From Dorea_A amylophila (lineage in GTDB: Bacteria; Bacillota; Clostridia; Lachnospirales; Lachnospiraceae): a stretch of 64,000 nt of DNA. The stretch is from the NCBI RefSeq assembly GCF_025567265.1, contig NZ_JAOQJW010000005.1, positions 62,001 through 126,000 of the forward strand, written 5' to 3'. The notes under the pieces are model-generated. The model saw nothing but the letters and a program-made list of their open reading frames with translations, was not told the origin of the DNA and did not search any database. Numbering within the stretch: the stretch's first letter is position 1; each line of letters opens with the position of its first letter. The position numbers and the translations under genes were made by a program. Shown piece after piece: positions 7,551 to 15,434 of this stretch.

Positions 7551-7733
7551 TTATTCTTCATCATCAATTTCTCGCTCAAAGATCGAATACTTCCAGTCAT
7601 CAGTTCCGGAAATCAAACGCCAACCCTGTTTTCCATATTCGTTGAGTTTCTCAATATACCGATCCAGCTTAATATGAACATTAAATGATGGCTCTGCGCT
7701 TAAATCAACTGTCATATACTCATACTTCTTCAT
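7551..7733 (-). CDS. DUF4177-like small protein
   Basis: A 60-residue protein opening MKKYEYMTVDL, followed by LNEYGKQGWRLISGT and a final YSIFEREI strand. This is the compact fold of DUF4177-like proteins (YEY strand, helix, GW turn). RBS AGGAAGG precedes the ATG. Function unknown. It lies between the SRPBCC and DUF3795 genes in the same direction. Confidence 0.75.
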   Translation of the reverse strand: MKKYEYMTVDLSAEPSFNVHIKLDRYIEKLNEYGKQGWRLISGTDDWKYSIFEREIDDEE

Positions 7734-7761
7734 AACAAACCGCCTTCCTATATATAAGTCT

Positions 7762-8157
7762 TTATGAAAAATTTTTCATTATATCCGCAACAAACTGTGT
7801 CTGCTGCTTTCTCAAATACGATTTCACAAAAGGCTTCAGCAGCCATTTCTTCGCTTTCACTTGTTCCGTAAAATCTATCTCTGTTTCATCGCCTTTGGCA
7901 GTGAAAATGCCAGTCCAATGACCTGTCATATTGCTGTTTTCCATATCAAATTCCCATCGTCTGTATGGCTTAACAAGCGTCACGGTAAAGGTCGTAGGGT
8001 AGCCGTTTTTGGTATATTCGATAAATTGCTTGTCGCTTATCGCTTCTGTTTTACTCAAGTCGCTTCTCCAAGCAGCGTAATTCTCCGTATTCAACACCAG
8101 CTCCCACACTTTTTGAAGTTCGCCGGGGATCAGCGCTTTTATATTTGAAACCGCCAT
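7762..8157 (-). CDS. SRPBCC (START-like) family protein
   Basis: A 131-residue lipid/small-molecule-binding domain of the polyketide-cyclase/AHSA1-like group. It opens AVSNIKALIPGELQKVWELVLNTENYAAWRSDL, the characteristic first strand and helix with a Trp near 30, and ends with the long helix LKPFVKSYLRKQQTQFVADIMK that caps the pocket. RBS AAGGAGAG precedes the ATG. The ligand is unknown. Confidence 0.85.
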   Translation of the reverse strand: MAVSNIKALIPGELQKVWELVLNTENYAAWRSDLSKTEAISDKQFIEYTKNGYPTTFTVTLVKPYRRWEFDMENSNMTGHWTGIFTAKGDETEIDFTEQVKAKKWLLKPFVKSYLRKQQTQFVADIMKNFS

Positions 8158-8175
8158 TTTTGCTCTCTCCTTAAA

Positions 8176-8826
8176 TCAGTCGTATTTCTCAATATGCACG
8201 GTGGCAATCGCCGACTGATTTGGCTCTCCGGTAACAAGGTCTTGCGGCGCAGGCACGAGCAGCATAAATCCGTCCTTGCCATATCTTAATTCATACCCTT
8301 GTGCATACGCTTCTTCCACAGAGATGTGCTGTACCTGTCCGATGACCATAGCCGTAATACCTGCACCGCTTAAATCCTGTATATCTTTCAGGGTACATTC
8401 CATCGTGAGAAACGCTTCGCTGATCGCAGGTGCGTGAATGGTTTTGGCGTTGGAAACAGTAAAGCCTCCTGCTGCAAATTCGTCATCGTCCCATTCATTC
8501 TGATGAATGGTATTTACCAACCTGTCATAACAGCTTATCGGGAGAAAATTAATGCAAAAGCATTTTTCTCTTTGGATATTGGCATAGGTGTGGGTATGCT
8601 GATACAGGTTGCCCATCACAGCGAAAAAAGCGGTCTTATCTCCGTGAAAGCAGCTCCACGAATGAAAGCACACATTCGGTTTCCCGTTCTCTTTCCAAGT
8701 CGTGACAGCAAAGAGAACGGTCGGTATTCCTGCTGTTACTTCAAAGTGAGAGAACAGCTCAAATTCTTCCGGATAGGCTGGCTTAAAATACTGGGGAAAA
8801 TCCTTTTCAATCTCGATCTTCATCAT
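8176..8826 (-). CDS. Flavin reductase-like protein
   Basis: A 216-residue protein from the ATG at 8826. The longer frame (to 8889) overlaps the lipoprotein gene and lacks an RBS, whereas AGAAAGG precedes this start. The fold is flavin-reductase/FMN-binding split barrel: FHSWSCFHGDKTAFFAVMGN, then NIQREKCFCINFLP and the long helix-strand AFLTMECTLKDIQD. Members bind FMN and reduce it with NAD(P)H or act as oxidoreductases. It may provide reduced flavin to neighbouring detoxification enzymes. Confidence 0.75.
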   Translation of the reverse strand: MMKIEIEKDFPQYFKPAYPEEFELFSHFEVTAGIPTVLFAVTTWKENGKPNVCFHSWSCFHGDKTAFFAVMGNLYQHTHTYANIQREKCFCINFLPISCYDRLVNTIHQNEWDDDEFAAGGFTVSNAKTIHAPAISEAFLTMECTLKDIQDLSGAGITAMVIGQVQHISVEEAYAQGYELRYGKDGFMLLVPAPQDLVTGEPNQSAIATVHIEKYD

Positions 8827-8851
8827 TATGCCTTTCTCTAACCTGAGTAGA

Positions 8852-9301
8852 TTACGACTCATTTGGGATAAAGTATAAGGAATAGCCATCTATATTGATT
8901 GGTAGTGTTGGAATCTCTGAGCCATCATAGTATTCCGTAGGAGCTACGGTAGCATAGCCGGTCACTCCATCAATGATAATCTCATAGTCCGTTCCCTTCG
9001 GCGTTTTCTGCATTACCTCATAAGTGCCGTTATATGTCTTGCCGTTTGTGGTATCCGTTATCGTGATTTCTCCATCTTTAGCAGTCAAAGTCATATCCAC
9101 GATTTCAGCGTCAGGATACAGCTCGTCAGCTTCTCCTACGGCAACCACGAGTTCATCCTGATATTGGGTAGCTTCCGTATCATTGCTCATAACCGTTCTC
9201 ATTTTCCACTCATAATCTTCCATCTTCACGACATCAGCATTGCAAGCAGAGAGAGCGAATACGATGAATGACATCAAAAACACAGATAAAATCTTTTTCA
9301 T
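8852..9301 (-). CDS. Small lipoprotein
   Basis: A 149-residue protein with a type II signal peptide (MKKILSVFLMSFIVFALSAC). The lipobox ALSAC gives a lipid-anchored Cys at residue 20. The mature part has short beta strands with repeated T/D-rich turns (TITDTTNGKTYNGTYEV), perhaps one small beta barrel. No family recognised. RBS GGAGGCGGTATGAA precedes the ATG. It lies just upstream of the flavin reductase gene. Confidence 0.8.
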   Translation of the reverse strand: MKKILSVFLMSFIVFALSACNADVVKMEDYEWKMRTVMSNDTEATQYQDELVVAVGEADELYPDAEIVDMTLTAKDGEITITDTTNGKTYNGTYEVMQKTPKGTDYEIIIDGVTGYATVAPTEYYDGSEIPTLPINIDGYSLYFIPNES

Positions 9302-9323
9302 TTCATACCGCCTCCATTTACCG

Positions 9324-9518
9324 TCACAGCTTCTCTACATCTTCCACATAGATGGAGACTTCGCCGCACTTGGGATAGATTGCTACCTTCGGCTTGCCGA
9401 TTCTGCCGCCGAACAGCTTATTTTCGTCCGATGACATTACAATTCCGTATCCTGCGCCTTCTACCTTGATGGCGCAGTTTTCTTTCATTTCCGTTCCACA
9501 TCTGAGACACTTTCTCAT
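9324..9518 (-). CDS. Small zinc-ribbon protein
   Basis: A 64-residue protein opening MRKCLRCGTEMKENC and later containing YPKCGEVSIY. CxxC and PxC-G motifs suggest a treble-clef or rubredoxin-like zinc ribbon; the second knuckle has lost one cysteine (PKCGE instead of CxxCG). RBS CGGAGGA precedes the ATG. Similar DUF-type ribbons are common in Clostridia. Function unknown. Confidence 0.7.
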   Translation of the reverse strand: MRKCLRCGTEMKENCAIKVEGAGYGIVMSSDENKLFGGRIGKPKVAIYPKCGEVSIYVEDVEKL

Positions 9519-9569
9519 AAATAAATCCTCCGTTTCTTTTTATGGATTTCCGGCGGTAAAACCGCCCCG

Positions 9570-11147
9570 TTATGTTCTCAGCCTAAAGGTTTTCGGCGCA
9601 AGGCGGTATACCAAAATGCTGGCGACAATACTGTAAAGCATACAGAACACAATTGTCATGATCCCAAAGAGCATAATCGGCATACGCAGCCGCATAAGGG
9701 CAAAGCAGATGACATAGGTTACTGACAAAACGATCCGGTATGTGCCGCTTTTCAGCTCCGTCCCTGCGTTATAAGGCTGGAGCAGATAGTAAATCGTCAG
9801 GTAATGAATCGAGAAAAACAGGCTCATACACAGGATGGAAACAACCAGCACTACATAGTTCAGCGGATTGTCCGTCCCTCCGGTGGCAAACAGGATCAGC
9901 GCCAGTCCGATACCGATCACGAGCGCCGGAACAGCGTTGATTTTCATAATCTCACGCAGGCGAATCTGAAACAGCCGCAGGATAAAGCTCGGCTGCTTAT
10001 AAAACGAATAGGTCAGCAGGCTGTGATCGCAATTCATAAAAAGCGCCTGCGTAAAATTCGTACCACGGTTGATGGCATACATAATAAATACAAAGTACGG
10101 AAGCCAAGTCATCACGATTTCGTTAATGACGGTTTTTTCTTCGGGCAGCAGATAGACGCCTGCCAGCACGGCGGCGACAAGGAAAGCGCACACATAGGAA
10201 ATCTTCTTTGTCGAGTTCCAGAGTATCTTTTTATGCCTTTTGATAAACAGCTCATTCAGATACTCGAAGCCCTTGCGGTTGCTGCTAATGGAAGTATCTG
10301 CGGATATTTTCTTTTCATTTGCCTGTTTGATAAGCTTTGTCTGTGCCGTGCTGTCCATCTGATTGGTCAATCCGGCTAATAATTCCTTGTTGATTGCGTA
10401 ATAATCACGGAAGGTAGTGAGCCTTGTGATACTTGCCATACCAAGGGGAATACACGCTAAAAATATAACCATTGGTACGACCGCAGGCAAAGCAAAACCA
10501 AAGGCGGGCGGAGCATAGGCTGCGGCTAAAAGCAGGGCGATACAGCACCACACATATTTGGACAGCTTATTTTCGTTGTAGCCAAATCCCCTTTTCTCAT
10601 AATCCCACAGGGTAACAGCCGCCGCAAACAGCTTCATACCCGCTATGCAAAGGGGCAGGAGCAGACAAAACCACAAAGGTACGCCTCTGTCCATACCGAA
10701 CAGAATCGTAAAGGGCAAAAAGCCCACAACGACCTTCAGGATGGAGTAGAAATAGTTTACAAGCGTATATTCTCGTGCGTCCATTTTCATCAGGATCATC
10801 GCATAATATTTATCCTTTGTCGGATTGAAAAGGTGTGTGTTTACAAAGCTGCCGATTACCGTGAGAATCAGCAGGATATGCAGGAACACCTCATTCTCCG
10901 GCAGTCCGTTATAAAGGATACCGATACCGCATACCATCGTGATAAAGTAAAGGAACTTGCCGAGGAATACAGAAACGATTTCCCACAGCACGGACAAAAT
11001 GTTTGCAAAGATTTTCAGCCCCTTTACCTGATACAGCGTTGCCGGAAGCAGCCGCTTTACGAGCGGTATCTGCTTTAAGGAAAACAGGACACCGTTGACA
11101 CGGTATGTATTTTTCAGGGAAAAAGATATTTTAAGCGTCTTATTCAT
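9570..11147 (-). CDS. ABC transporter permease, multi-spanning
   Basis: A 525-residue integral membrane protein with roughly 12 hydrophobic helices arranged in two halves, separated by a cytoplasmic loop around 280-330. It starts at the ATG at 11147 (MNKTLKISFSLKN), overlapping the stop of the ATPase gene by 8 bp with GGGAGGAAGG as RBS; a longer frame extends into the ATPase gene. This fits an ABC-2-like exporter permease working with the ATPase just upstream. The substrate is unknown, perhaps a peptide or drug given the XRE-controlled operon. Confidence 0.85.
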   Translation of the reverse strand: MNKTLKISFSLKNTYRVNGVLFSLKQIPLVKRLLPATLYQVKGLKIFANILSVLWEIVSVFLGKFLYFITMVCGIGILYNGLPENEVFLHILLILTVIGSFVNTHLFNPTKDKYYAMILMKMDAREYTLVNYFYSILKVVVGFLPFTILFGMDRGVPLWFCLLLPLCIAGMKLFAAAVTLWDYEKRGFGYNENKLSKYVWCCIALLLAAAYAPPAFGFALPAVVPMVIFLACIPLGMASITRLTTFRDYYAINKELLAGLTNQMDSTAQTKLIKQANEKKISADTSISSNRKGFEYLNELFIKRHKKILWNSTKKISYVCAFLVAAVLAGVYLLPEEKTVINEIVMTWLPYFVFIMYAINRGTNFTQALFMNCDHSLLTYSFYKQPSFILRLFQIRLREIMKINAVPALVIGIGLALILFATGGTDNPLNYVVLVVSILCMSLFFSIHYLTIYYLLQPYNAGTELKSGTYRIVLSVTYVICFALMRLRMPIMLFGIMTIVFCMLYSIVASILVYRLAPKTFRLRT

Positions 11148-11850
11148 TTCCTTCCTCCCTGAGTGCCGCAATGATTTTATCCTTAAATTCCCTGCTGTCC
11201 AGATCGGTTTTCTCCACGACCTCCAGTTCGCCGTGATTAAGCAGCACAATCTCATCGCAGAGGTCAAGCGCCAAATCCATAATATGAGTGGAGAAAATGG
11301 TAATGCGGTCTTGTTTCAGTGAACGGAGCAGTTGTTTCATTTCTTCCGCCACAACCACATCAAGGGATGTCAAAGGCTCGTCGAGCAGCAGGATATTCGG
11401 CTGAGCGATGATATTGATGAGCATTTGCATTTTGTTTTTCATACCGTGGGAGTAGTCCTTGAGCAGTTTATCCCTGTCCTCCGGCTCAATACTCATATAA
11501 TCGAAATACTCGTCAATGCTTTTCGGATTTTTGATAGACTTCTCGTTGATGTCCATAAAGAATTTCAAAAACTCCCTGCCTGTAAGAAACTCCGGCACGG
11601 TCGGGGTAGAGAGTACATATCCGATGTCCTCTGCGGACACCTCACGGCGGACGCCGTTTTCATCTTCTATATAGAAATTGCCGCTATCCGCCTTCAAATC
11701 CCTGTTCAGGCAGTTAAACAGCGTTGTTTTTCCAGCGCCGTTTCTGCCGAGCAGCCCATAAATTTTCCCTTCATCAAAAGTAAAATCAATATCTCTGAGA
11801 ACTTCCTTTTTCTCAAAGCTTTTTGACAAATGCTCAATTACAAATTTCAT
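11140..11850 (-). CDS. ABC transporter ATP-binding protein
   Basis: A 236-residue ABC ATPase. Walker A is GLLGRNGAGKTTLF (about 31-44). The signature motif is degenerate, YSHGMKNKMQM in place of LSGGQ, as in BcrA/CcmA-type exporters. Walker B is NILLLDEPLTSLD, and the switch His is in TIFSTHIMD. The start at 11850 is preceded by GGAGG; the frame can be extended but without an RBS. Co-operonic with the membrane protein upstream and the permease downstream. Confidence 0.92.
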   Translation of the reverse strand: MKFVIEHLSKSFEKKEVLRDIDFTFDEGKIYGLLGRNGAGKTTLFNCLNRDLKADSGNFYIEDENGVRREVSAEDIGYVLSTPTVPEFLTGREFLKFFMDINEKSIKNPKSIDEYFDYMSIEPEDRDKLLKDYSHGMKNKMQMLINIIAQPNILLLDEPLTSLDVVVAEEMKQLLRSLKQDRITIFSTHIMDLALDLCDEIVLLNHGELEVVEKTDLDSREFKDKIIAALREEGNE

Positions 11851-11861
11851 AATATCCTCCG

Positions 11862-12281
11862 TCACATCTTATGCTGGTAATATGCCATCAAAATAAAATC
11901 AAGGATTGTTTTAAGCAGGAAAGCGCCTACAAGAGTAAGAACAATCCATAGTGGTGCGTCGAAAAAAATACATACCCAAGCGCCTGCCATCAGCAGCCAG
12001 TGCAGTATCTCGCCGGATATTGCCTGTGCTTTGCTTCGAATGAGCTGATTGCGCTCGTCTTTTTCTTCAATTTCATTGATTTTCATCAAATCAGGATTTT
12101 TTGCGCCCCACAGACCGACACACCATTTCGCAATCCCATAGCCGAACAATCCGGCACCTATCCCGATCATCGCTCCGCTTTGCGAATCACTTAAATAGTC
12201 CTGTAAAAGAAACCTTGCGATCAGAGCTAAAGCAATGCCGATAATACCTATTGCAAGATACATTCCGGTTTTCTTTTTCAT
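11862..12281 (-). CDS. Membrane protein, DUF2178-like
   Basis: A 139-residue protein with about four hydrophobic helices (near 7-25, 35-55, 93-110 and 112-133) and a charged loop containing EEKDERNQLIRSKAQ. That loop motif is typical of DUF2178/DUF3796-like proteins found next to XRE regulators and ABC exporters. The start overlaps the stop of the XRE gene (ATGA). Probably an accessory subunit or membrane partner of the exporter operon. Confidence 0.75.
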   Translation of the reverse strand: MKKKTGMYLAIGIIGIALALIARFLLQDYLSDSQSGAMIGIGAGLFGYGIAKWCVGLWGAKNPDLMKINEIEEKDERNQLIRSKAQAISGEILHWLLMAGAWVCIFFDAPLWIVLTLVGAFLLKTILDFILMAYYQHKM

Positions 12282-12481
12282 TGCTTTCCCTCCTCGTAAA
12301 TAAAAATATCTTCAATACTCATATTAAAATACCGTGCAAGCTTAAACGCCAATATAATCGAAGGATTATATCGTCCGTTTTCCAACGAGCCGATTGTCTG
12401 TCTGGATACTTCCAGTGCGGCAGCCAGTTCTTCCTGCTTGATTCCCCGTTCTTTCCGGATTTCCTCTAAACGGTTTTTCAC
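12278..12481 (-). CDS. Small XRE repressor of the ABC operon
   Basis: A 67-residue helix-turn-helix protein beginning with GTG at 12481 (KNRLEEIRKERGIKQEEL). GGAGG lies 8 nt upstream, and the longer ATG frame would run into the operator. The recognition helix is SRQTIGSLENGRYNPS. This single-domain group of XRE proteins usually autoregulates operons carrying DUF2178-like membrane proteins and ABC transporters, exactly the arrangement downstream. The probable operator is the palindrome at 12497-12518. Confidence 0.88.
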   Translation of the reverse strand: MKNRLEEIRKERGIKQEELAAALEVSRQTIGSLENGRYNPSIILAFKLARYFNMSIEDIFIYEEGKQ

Positions 12482-12496
12482 GGTGCGCCTCCTTTC

Positions 12497-12518
12497 TATG
12501 GAAAGCCAGCTTTCCATA
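12497..12518. promoter_or_regulatory. Perfect palindromic operator between promoter and XRE gene
   Basis: TATGGAAAG-CCAG-CTTTCCATA has 9-bp perfect arms with a 4-bp centre. It lies between the -10 (12524-12529) and the RBS of the XRE gene, so bound protein would block transcription. A further half-site, ACTTTCCAT, is found at about 12556-12564 upstream of the -35. Confidence 0.7.
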
Positions 12519-12523
12519 TCTCT

Positions 12524-12551
12524 ATTATAGCTAAAAGGGCGCAAATGTCAA
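12524..12551 (-). promoter_or_regulatory. Consensus promoter of the XRE/ABC operon
   Basis: On the minus strand a perfect TTGACA (12546-12551), a 16-bp spacer and a perfect TATAAT (12524-12529) precede the XRE gene. Such a strong promoter needs a repressor, consistent with the palindrome directly downstream. Confidence 0.85.
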
Positions 12552-12603
12552 GTATACTTTCCATTCGGAGATGAGCTTTTTTCAATCTTCCCATTCTTCA
12601 CAT

Positions 12604-13077
12604 CTATTGAGCAGCTAAGTTTATCACTTGCACATTGTTTTGCCGAGCATAATTTACCGTATATGCAGTCCCGCCTTTCTCCTGTGTTAAATAGGCTATG
12701 CAGACGCTGCTGCCATTTACCAAATGGCGGTTTCTTTTGAACATACAGCCCCGAAAATAGTCGTGAGAAGTATATACTACCTTATCCGCCTGACTTTTGA
12801 TCTCCTCATAAACCGCTATATCATCTTTGCTCCAGCCTTTTGTCTGTGTGGTACACGGAAGGACTAAAATCAGCTTGATATGCGAATATCGCTTTCTCAA
12901 GGATAAAACGCATTGAGCAGCCAGCGTATCAAAGCCCAATGCTCCGCCTGCGCCAAAGTACATATATCCTTCTTCTATCAGTCGAAGCAAGGTGTTTTTT
13001 AACCGCTGAGAGAGTTCCGGTATGCTCTCCGGCGGTATTTTTCTATGTCCGGTAAAGCAAGCCGTTTTTCCCCTCAT
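12604..13077 (-). CDS. SLOG-fold DUF1273 protein (YpsA-like)
   Basis: A 157-residue protein opening with KTACFTGHRKIPP, the typical first loop of DUF1273/SLOG proteins (YpsA-like, Rossmann fold). It continues with YFGAGGALGFDTLAAQ, the nucleotide-loop glycine segment, and ends with KGGTAYTVNYARQNNVQVINL. SLOG proteins bind nucleotide-derived ligands and are linked to cell division, stress or immune signalling in other bacteria. It has its own promoter at 13123-13152 and is divergent from an XRE gene. Confidence 0.85.
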   Translation of the reverse strand: MRGKTACFTGHRKIPPESIPELSQRLKNTLLRLIEEGYMYFGAGGALGFDTLAAQCVLSLRKRYSHIKLILVLPCTTQTKGWSKDDIAVYEEIKSQADKVVYTSHDYFRGCMFKRNRHLVNGSSVCIAYLTQEKGGTAYTVNYARQNNVQVINLAAQ

Positions 13078-13122
13078 TACAGATCACCAGCCAGTCCAAA
13101 GCCTAAAAGCACAAAAAATCTA

Positions 13123-13152
13123 ATTATAATACTTATAGTATATCAAAGTCAA
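13123..13152 (-). promoter_or_regulatory. Promoter of the SLOG gene in a divergent, repeat-rich intergenic region
   Basis: On the minus strand TTGACT (13147-13152), an 18-bp spacer and TATAAT (13123-13128) lead into the SLOG gene. Between this and the XRE start (13221) are inverted repeats: ATAGTCT at about 13165-13171 against AGACTAT at about 13197-13203, plus AATAAATAT/ATATTTAT. These suggest a binding site for the divergent XRE protein. Confidence 0.5.
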
Positions 13153-13220
13153 CAATAAATATCAATAGTCTGTGGAACTACGGAAACAATATTTATAGAC
13201 TATGAATGGAGGCTGGAACT

Positions 13221-13553
13221 ATGAGTGAAATTGCAAAAATAATCGGACAGCGTGTCCGCAATTATAGAATTGATAAGGGATTGAGCCAAGAGAAGCTTGC
13301 TGAGTTATCCGGTTGCCACCCTACTTATATCGGGCAAGTGGAACGAGGGGAAAAGAACGCTACTCTTGAAAGCATTGAAAAGATTGCTTCAGCTATGAAT
13401 GTCTCGCTTGCTCAGCTTTTTGAGAAGATAGGCGAAAGCAGCACCGACAGCTATCCTATGAAATGTTACGAGCTGGTCGCAGCAAAAAGCAAATCTGAGC
13501 AGGAACACCTCTATAAGATGTTAATTGAAATGGATAAATATAAAAATCAATAA
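13221..13553 (+). CDS. XRE-family regulator
   Basis: A 110-residue regulator with an N-terminal helix-turn-helix (about 5-60: IIGQRVRNYRIDKGLSQEKL, HPTYIGQVERGEKNAT) and a short C-terminal helical tail. The ATG at 13221 is preceded by GGAGG at spacing 8; an upstream ATG is in frame but lacks an RBS. It is one of very few plus-strand genes in the window and faces the SLOG gene across a repeat-rich region, so it probably controls itself and that gene. A terminator follows directly. Confidence 0.88.
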   Translation: MSEIAKIIGQRVRNYRIDKGLSQEKLAELSGCHPTYIGQVERGEKNATLESIEKIASAMNVSLAQLFEKIGESSTDSYPMKCYELVAAKSKSEQEHLYKMLIEMDKYKNQ

Positions 13554-13560
13554 AAGCAAA

Positions 13561-13599
13561 AATATACGGTGTTACCCAAGCGGGCAGCACCGTATTTTT
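13561..13599. terminator. Bidirectional hairpin terminator
   Basis: ATACGGTGTTACCC pairs with GGGCAGCACCGTAT (a G-rich stem of about 14 bp with minor mismatches) around a CAAGC loop, flanked by A-rich and T-rich sequence. It separates the plus-strand XRE gene from the convergent kinase gene ending at 13667. Confidence 0.85.
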
Positions 13600-13666
13600 C
13601 ATAAGATATAGTTTCGTTTTAGAGATACCAACTTCCTTGCAAATATGGACAAACAATCTTTCTGTT

Positions 13667-14689
13667 CTAATCTTTTTTCAAAAACAGCGAAAAAATACTT
13701 CCATTTTCATCAGAAGCAACTTTGATGTATCCTTTTTGCTTATTGATAATATCACGGGTAAGATACAGTCCGATCCCCACGCCGTCAATTCCTGCTGACT
13801 GCTTTCCACGGTAAAACCGTCCGAAAATCTTTGCCTGTTCTTCTTCGGGTATTCCGATACCATTATCGGAAATATCAAGCCGCAGATAGGACGGGTATTC
13901 TGTAATCTCTAATCCAACAATCCCACCGCTTGGAGTATATTTCACAGCGTTGTCAAGAACATTGGTAATAGCTTCTGCTGTCCAGTTATAATCAAGCAGT
14001 GCCTCAAATTGCCGTTCGCAGTCAAATGTAATCGTTATGTTTTTCTCTTTCGCCTTTGCATAGACGGTTTTTACCGCTTGCAGGACAATATCATTCAAGT
14101 TGTTTTTTTCAGGCTTCAGGCTGATAATGCCGCTTTCCAAACGGGACATTTTAATCAGGCTGTTTGTCAAAAAGGTCAGCTTTTCAAGAGAAGTCTGCAA
14201 AGTGGCAATATATTCGCTGCGTTCTTCATCGGACAATTCTTTGTCATCCAGTAGCTGTGCAAAGGTATTTGCCGCCGCCACGGGTGTCTTGATTTGGTGG
14301 GAAATATCGGAGATCAGCGTCTTGATTTGCTCCTTTTCCTGTGCCAACATCTGATTTTGCGCTGTTAAAATGTTACGGAGCTTCAAAAGCTGGTGTTGTA
14401 AACGGGCAGTCAGCGTGTCCTCATTTTCAGGAAAAACAATCCGTTCCTGCTGTTCTACCAAAGCCTCTATCAGCAGCGTAATCTGCTCTAACAGATCATC
14501 GTGATAACGGTTATGCAGGAAGTCAAGCAAAAACAATAAGCCGCATAAAATGGCAAAGGCACAAATGATAAGAAACACAAGGGCAGAAGTGCTTTCCATA
14601 AAAAGCACAGCGCCAGCAGATATCGCCGCTATGACAGTACCTGCAATCAAAATCAGTTTTCGATAAACTCTAAAATGCTTCATCATCAT
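13667..14689 (-). CDS. Intramembrane-sensing histidine kinase (BceS-like)
   Basis: A 340-residue kinase with two helices close together (about 11-30 and 35-56) and only a few external residues between them, the hallmark of intramembrane-sensing kinases that read the state of an ABC transporter. H131 is in ISHQIKTPV. ATPase boxes are NVLDNAVKYTPSG, DISDNGIGIP and GIGLYLTRDI. The ATG overlaps the regulator stop (ATGA). It is the last gene of the ATPase-permease-regulator-kinase operon, suggesting BceS-like detoxification sensing. Confidence 0.9.
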   Translation of the reverse strand: MMMKHFRVYRKLILIAGTVIAAISAGAVLFMESTSALVFLIICAFAILCGLLFLLDFLHNRYHDDLLEQITLLIEALVEQQERIVFPENEDTLTARLQHQLLKLRNILTAQNQMLAQEKEQIKTLISDISHQIKTPVAAANTFAQLLDDKELSDEERSEYIATLQTSLEKLTFLTNSLIKMSRLESGIISLKPEKNNLNDIVLQAVKTVYAKAKEKNITITFDCERQFEALLDYNWTAEAITNVLDNAVKYTPSGGIVGLEITEYPSYLRLDISDNGIGIPEEEQAKIFGRFYRGKQSAGIDGVGIGLYLTRDIINKQKGYIKVASDENGSIFSLFLKKD

Positions 14690-15351
14690 TCTCCAAAGGT
14701 ATAGCCCATACCAAAAACCGTCACAATGTATTCCTGCTTATCATCGTTTAGTTTCTGCCGCAACCGCTTAATGTTCACACGCACCGTATTCTCATCAACA
14801 AAGTTCCCGTCTATATCCCAAAGTTGTTCCAAAAGCATAGCTTTGGTCACAATCCTGCCTTTATTTTCTATCAAATAGCAAAGCAATTTGTACTCCGTCG
14901 AGGTAAGGCGTACTTCTTCTCCGTTCAGCATAACAAGGCATTTATCTGTATCCACTTCTAAATCTCTATATCGAATACGGGATTTTCCGCCGCCTGTCCG
15001 CTTTAAGACAGCTTGTACTTTTTTCCGCAAAACTTCAATCGAAAAGGGCTTAGGAATATAGTCATCACAGCCAACACCGAAACCCTCCAACATATCCTGC
15101 TCTGTATCATTAGCAGTCAGAAACAGGATTGGGATGTCAGAAGTCTCCCTTATTTTTTTACAAAGCTCCATTCCACTGCCATCAGGCAGGTTGATGTCAA
15201 GCAGAAACAGATCATACCTTTGCTTTTGATATTTCTTCAAGGCTTCCATATAGCCATAAACTGCTGTAACGGTATGCTTGTCCTTTTCAAGAGCAATCGA
15301 AATCCCTTTGCTCAAAATTTTATCATCTTCCAGTAAAAAGATATTTGCCAT
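14686..15351 (-). CDS. OmpR-family response regulator (BceR-like)
   Basis: A 221-residue regulator from the ATG at 15351 (MANIFLLEDDKIL); a GTG a few codons upstream is also possible. D9/D10 form the acidic pair, D52 (LFLLDINLPDGSG) is the phosphorylation site and KPFS holds the conserved Lys. The C-terminal winged helix ends with YIVTVFGMGYTFGE. It follows the permease gene by about 80 bp. Its likely binding site is the pair of TTACA repeats at 18704-18719 in front of the operon. Confidence 0.9.
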   Translation of the reverse strand: MANIFLLEDDKILSKGISIALEKDKHTVTAVYGYMEALKKYQKQRYDLFLLDINLPDGSGMELCKKIRETSDIPILFLTANDTEQDMLEGFGVGCDDYIPKPFSIEVLRKKVQAVLKRTGGGKSRIRYRDLEVDTDKCLVMLNGEEVRLTSTEYKLLCYLIENKGRIVTKAMLLEQLWDIDGNFVDENTVRVNIKRLRQKLNDDKQEYIVTVFGMGYTFGE

Positions 15352-15393
15352 AACCGCAAAGCACACCACCTTTCCTCAGTATGTAGAATTACA

Positions 15394-15408
15394 GGAGCAG
15401 ACGCAGCA
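15394..15408. repeat. Short GC-rich inverted repeat between permease and regulator genes
   Basis: CGCAGCA-G-TGCTGCG forms a 7-bp perfect arm hairpin in the 83-bp gap between the permease stop and the regulator start. It has no T-run, so it may slow or process the operon transcript rather than terminate it. Confidence 0.4.
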
Positions 15409-15434
15409 GTGCTGCGCCCGCCCCGCAAATCTTA

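Noticed and set aside
13456..13656. 66-codon minus frame across the terminator at 13561
   Set aside because: It runs through a strong hairpin and overlaps the XRE gene on the other strand; no RBS.
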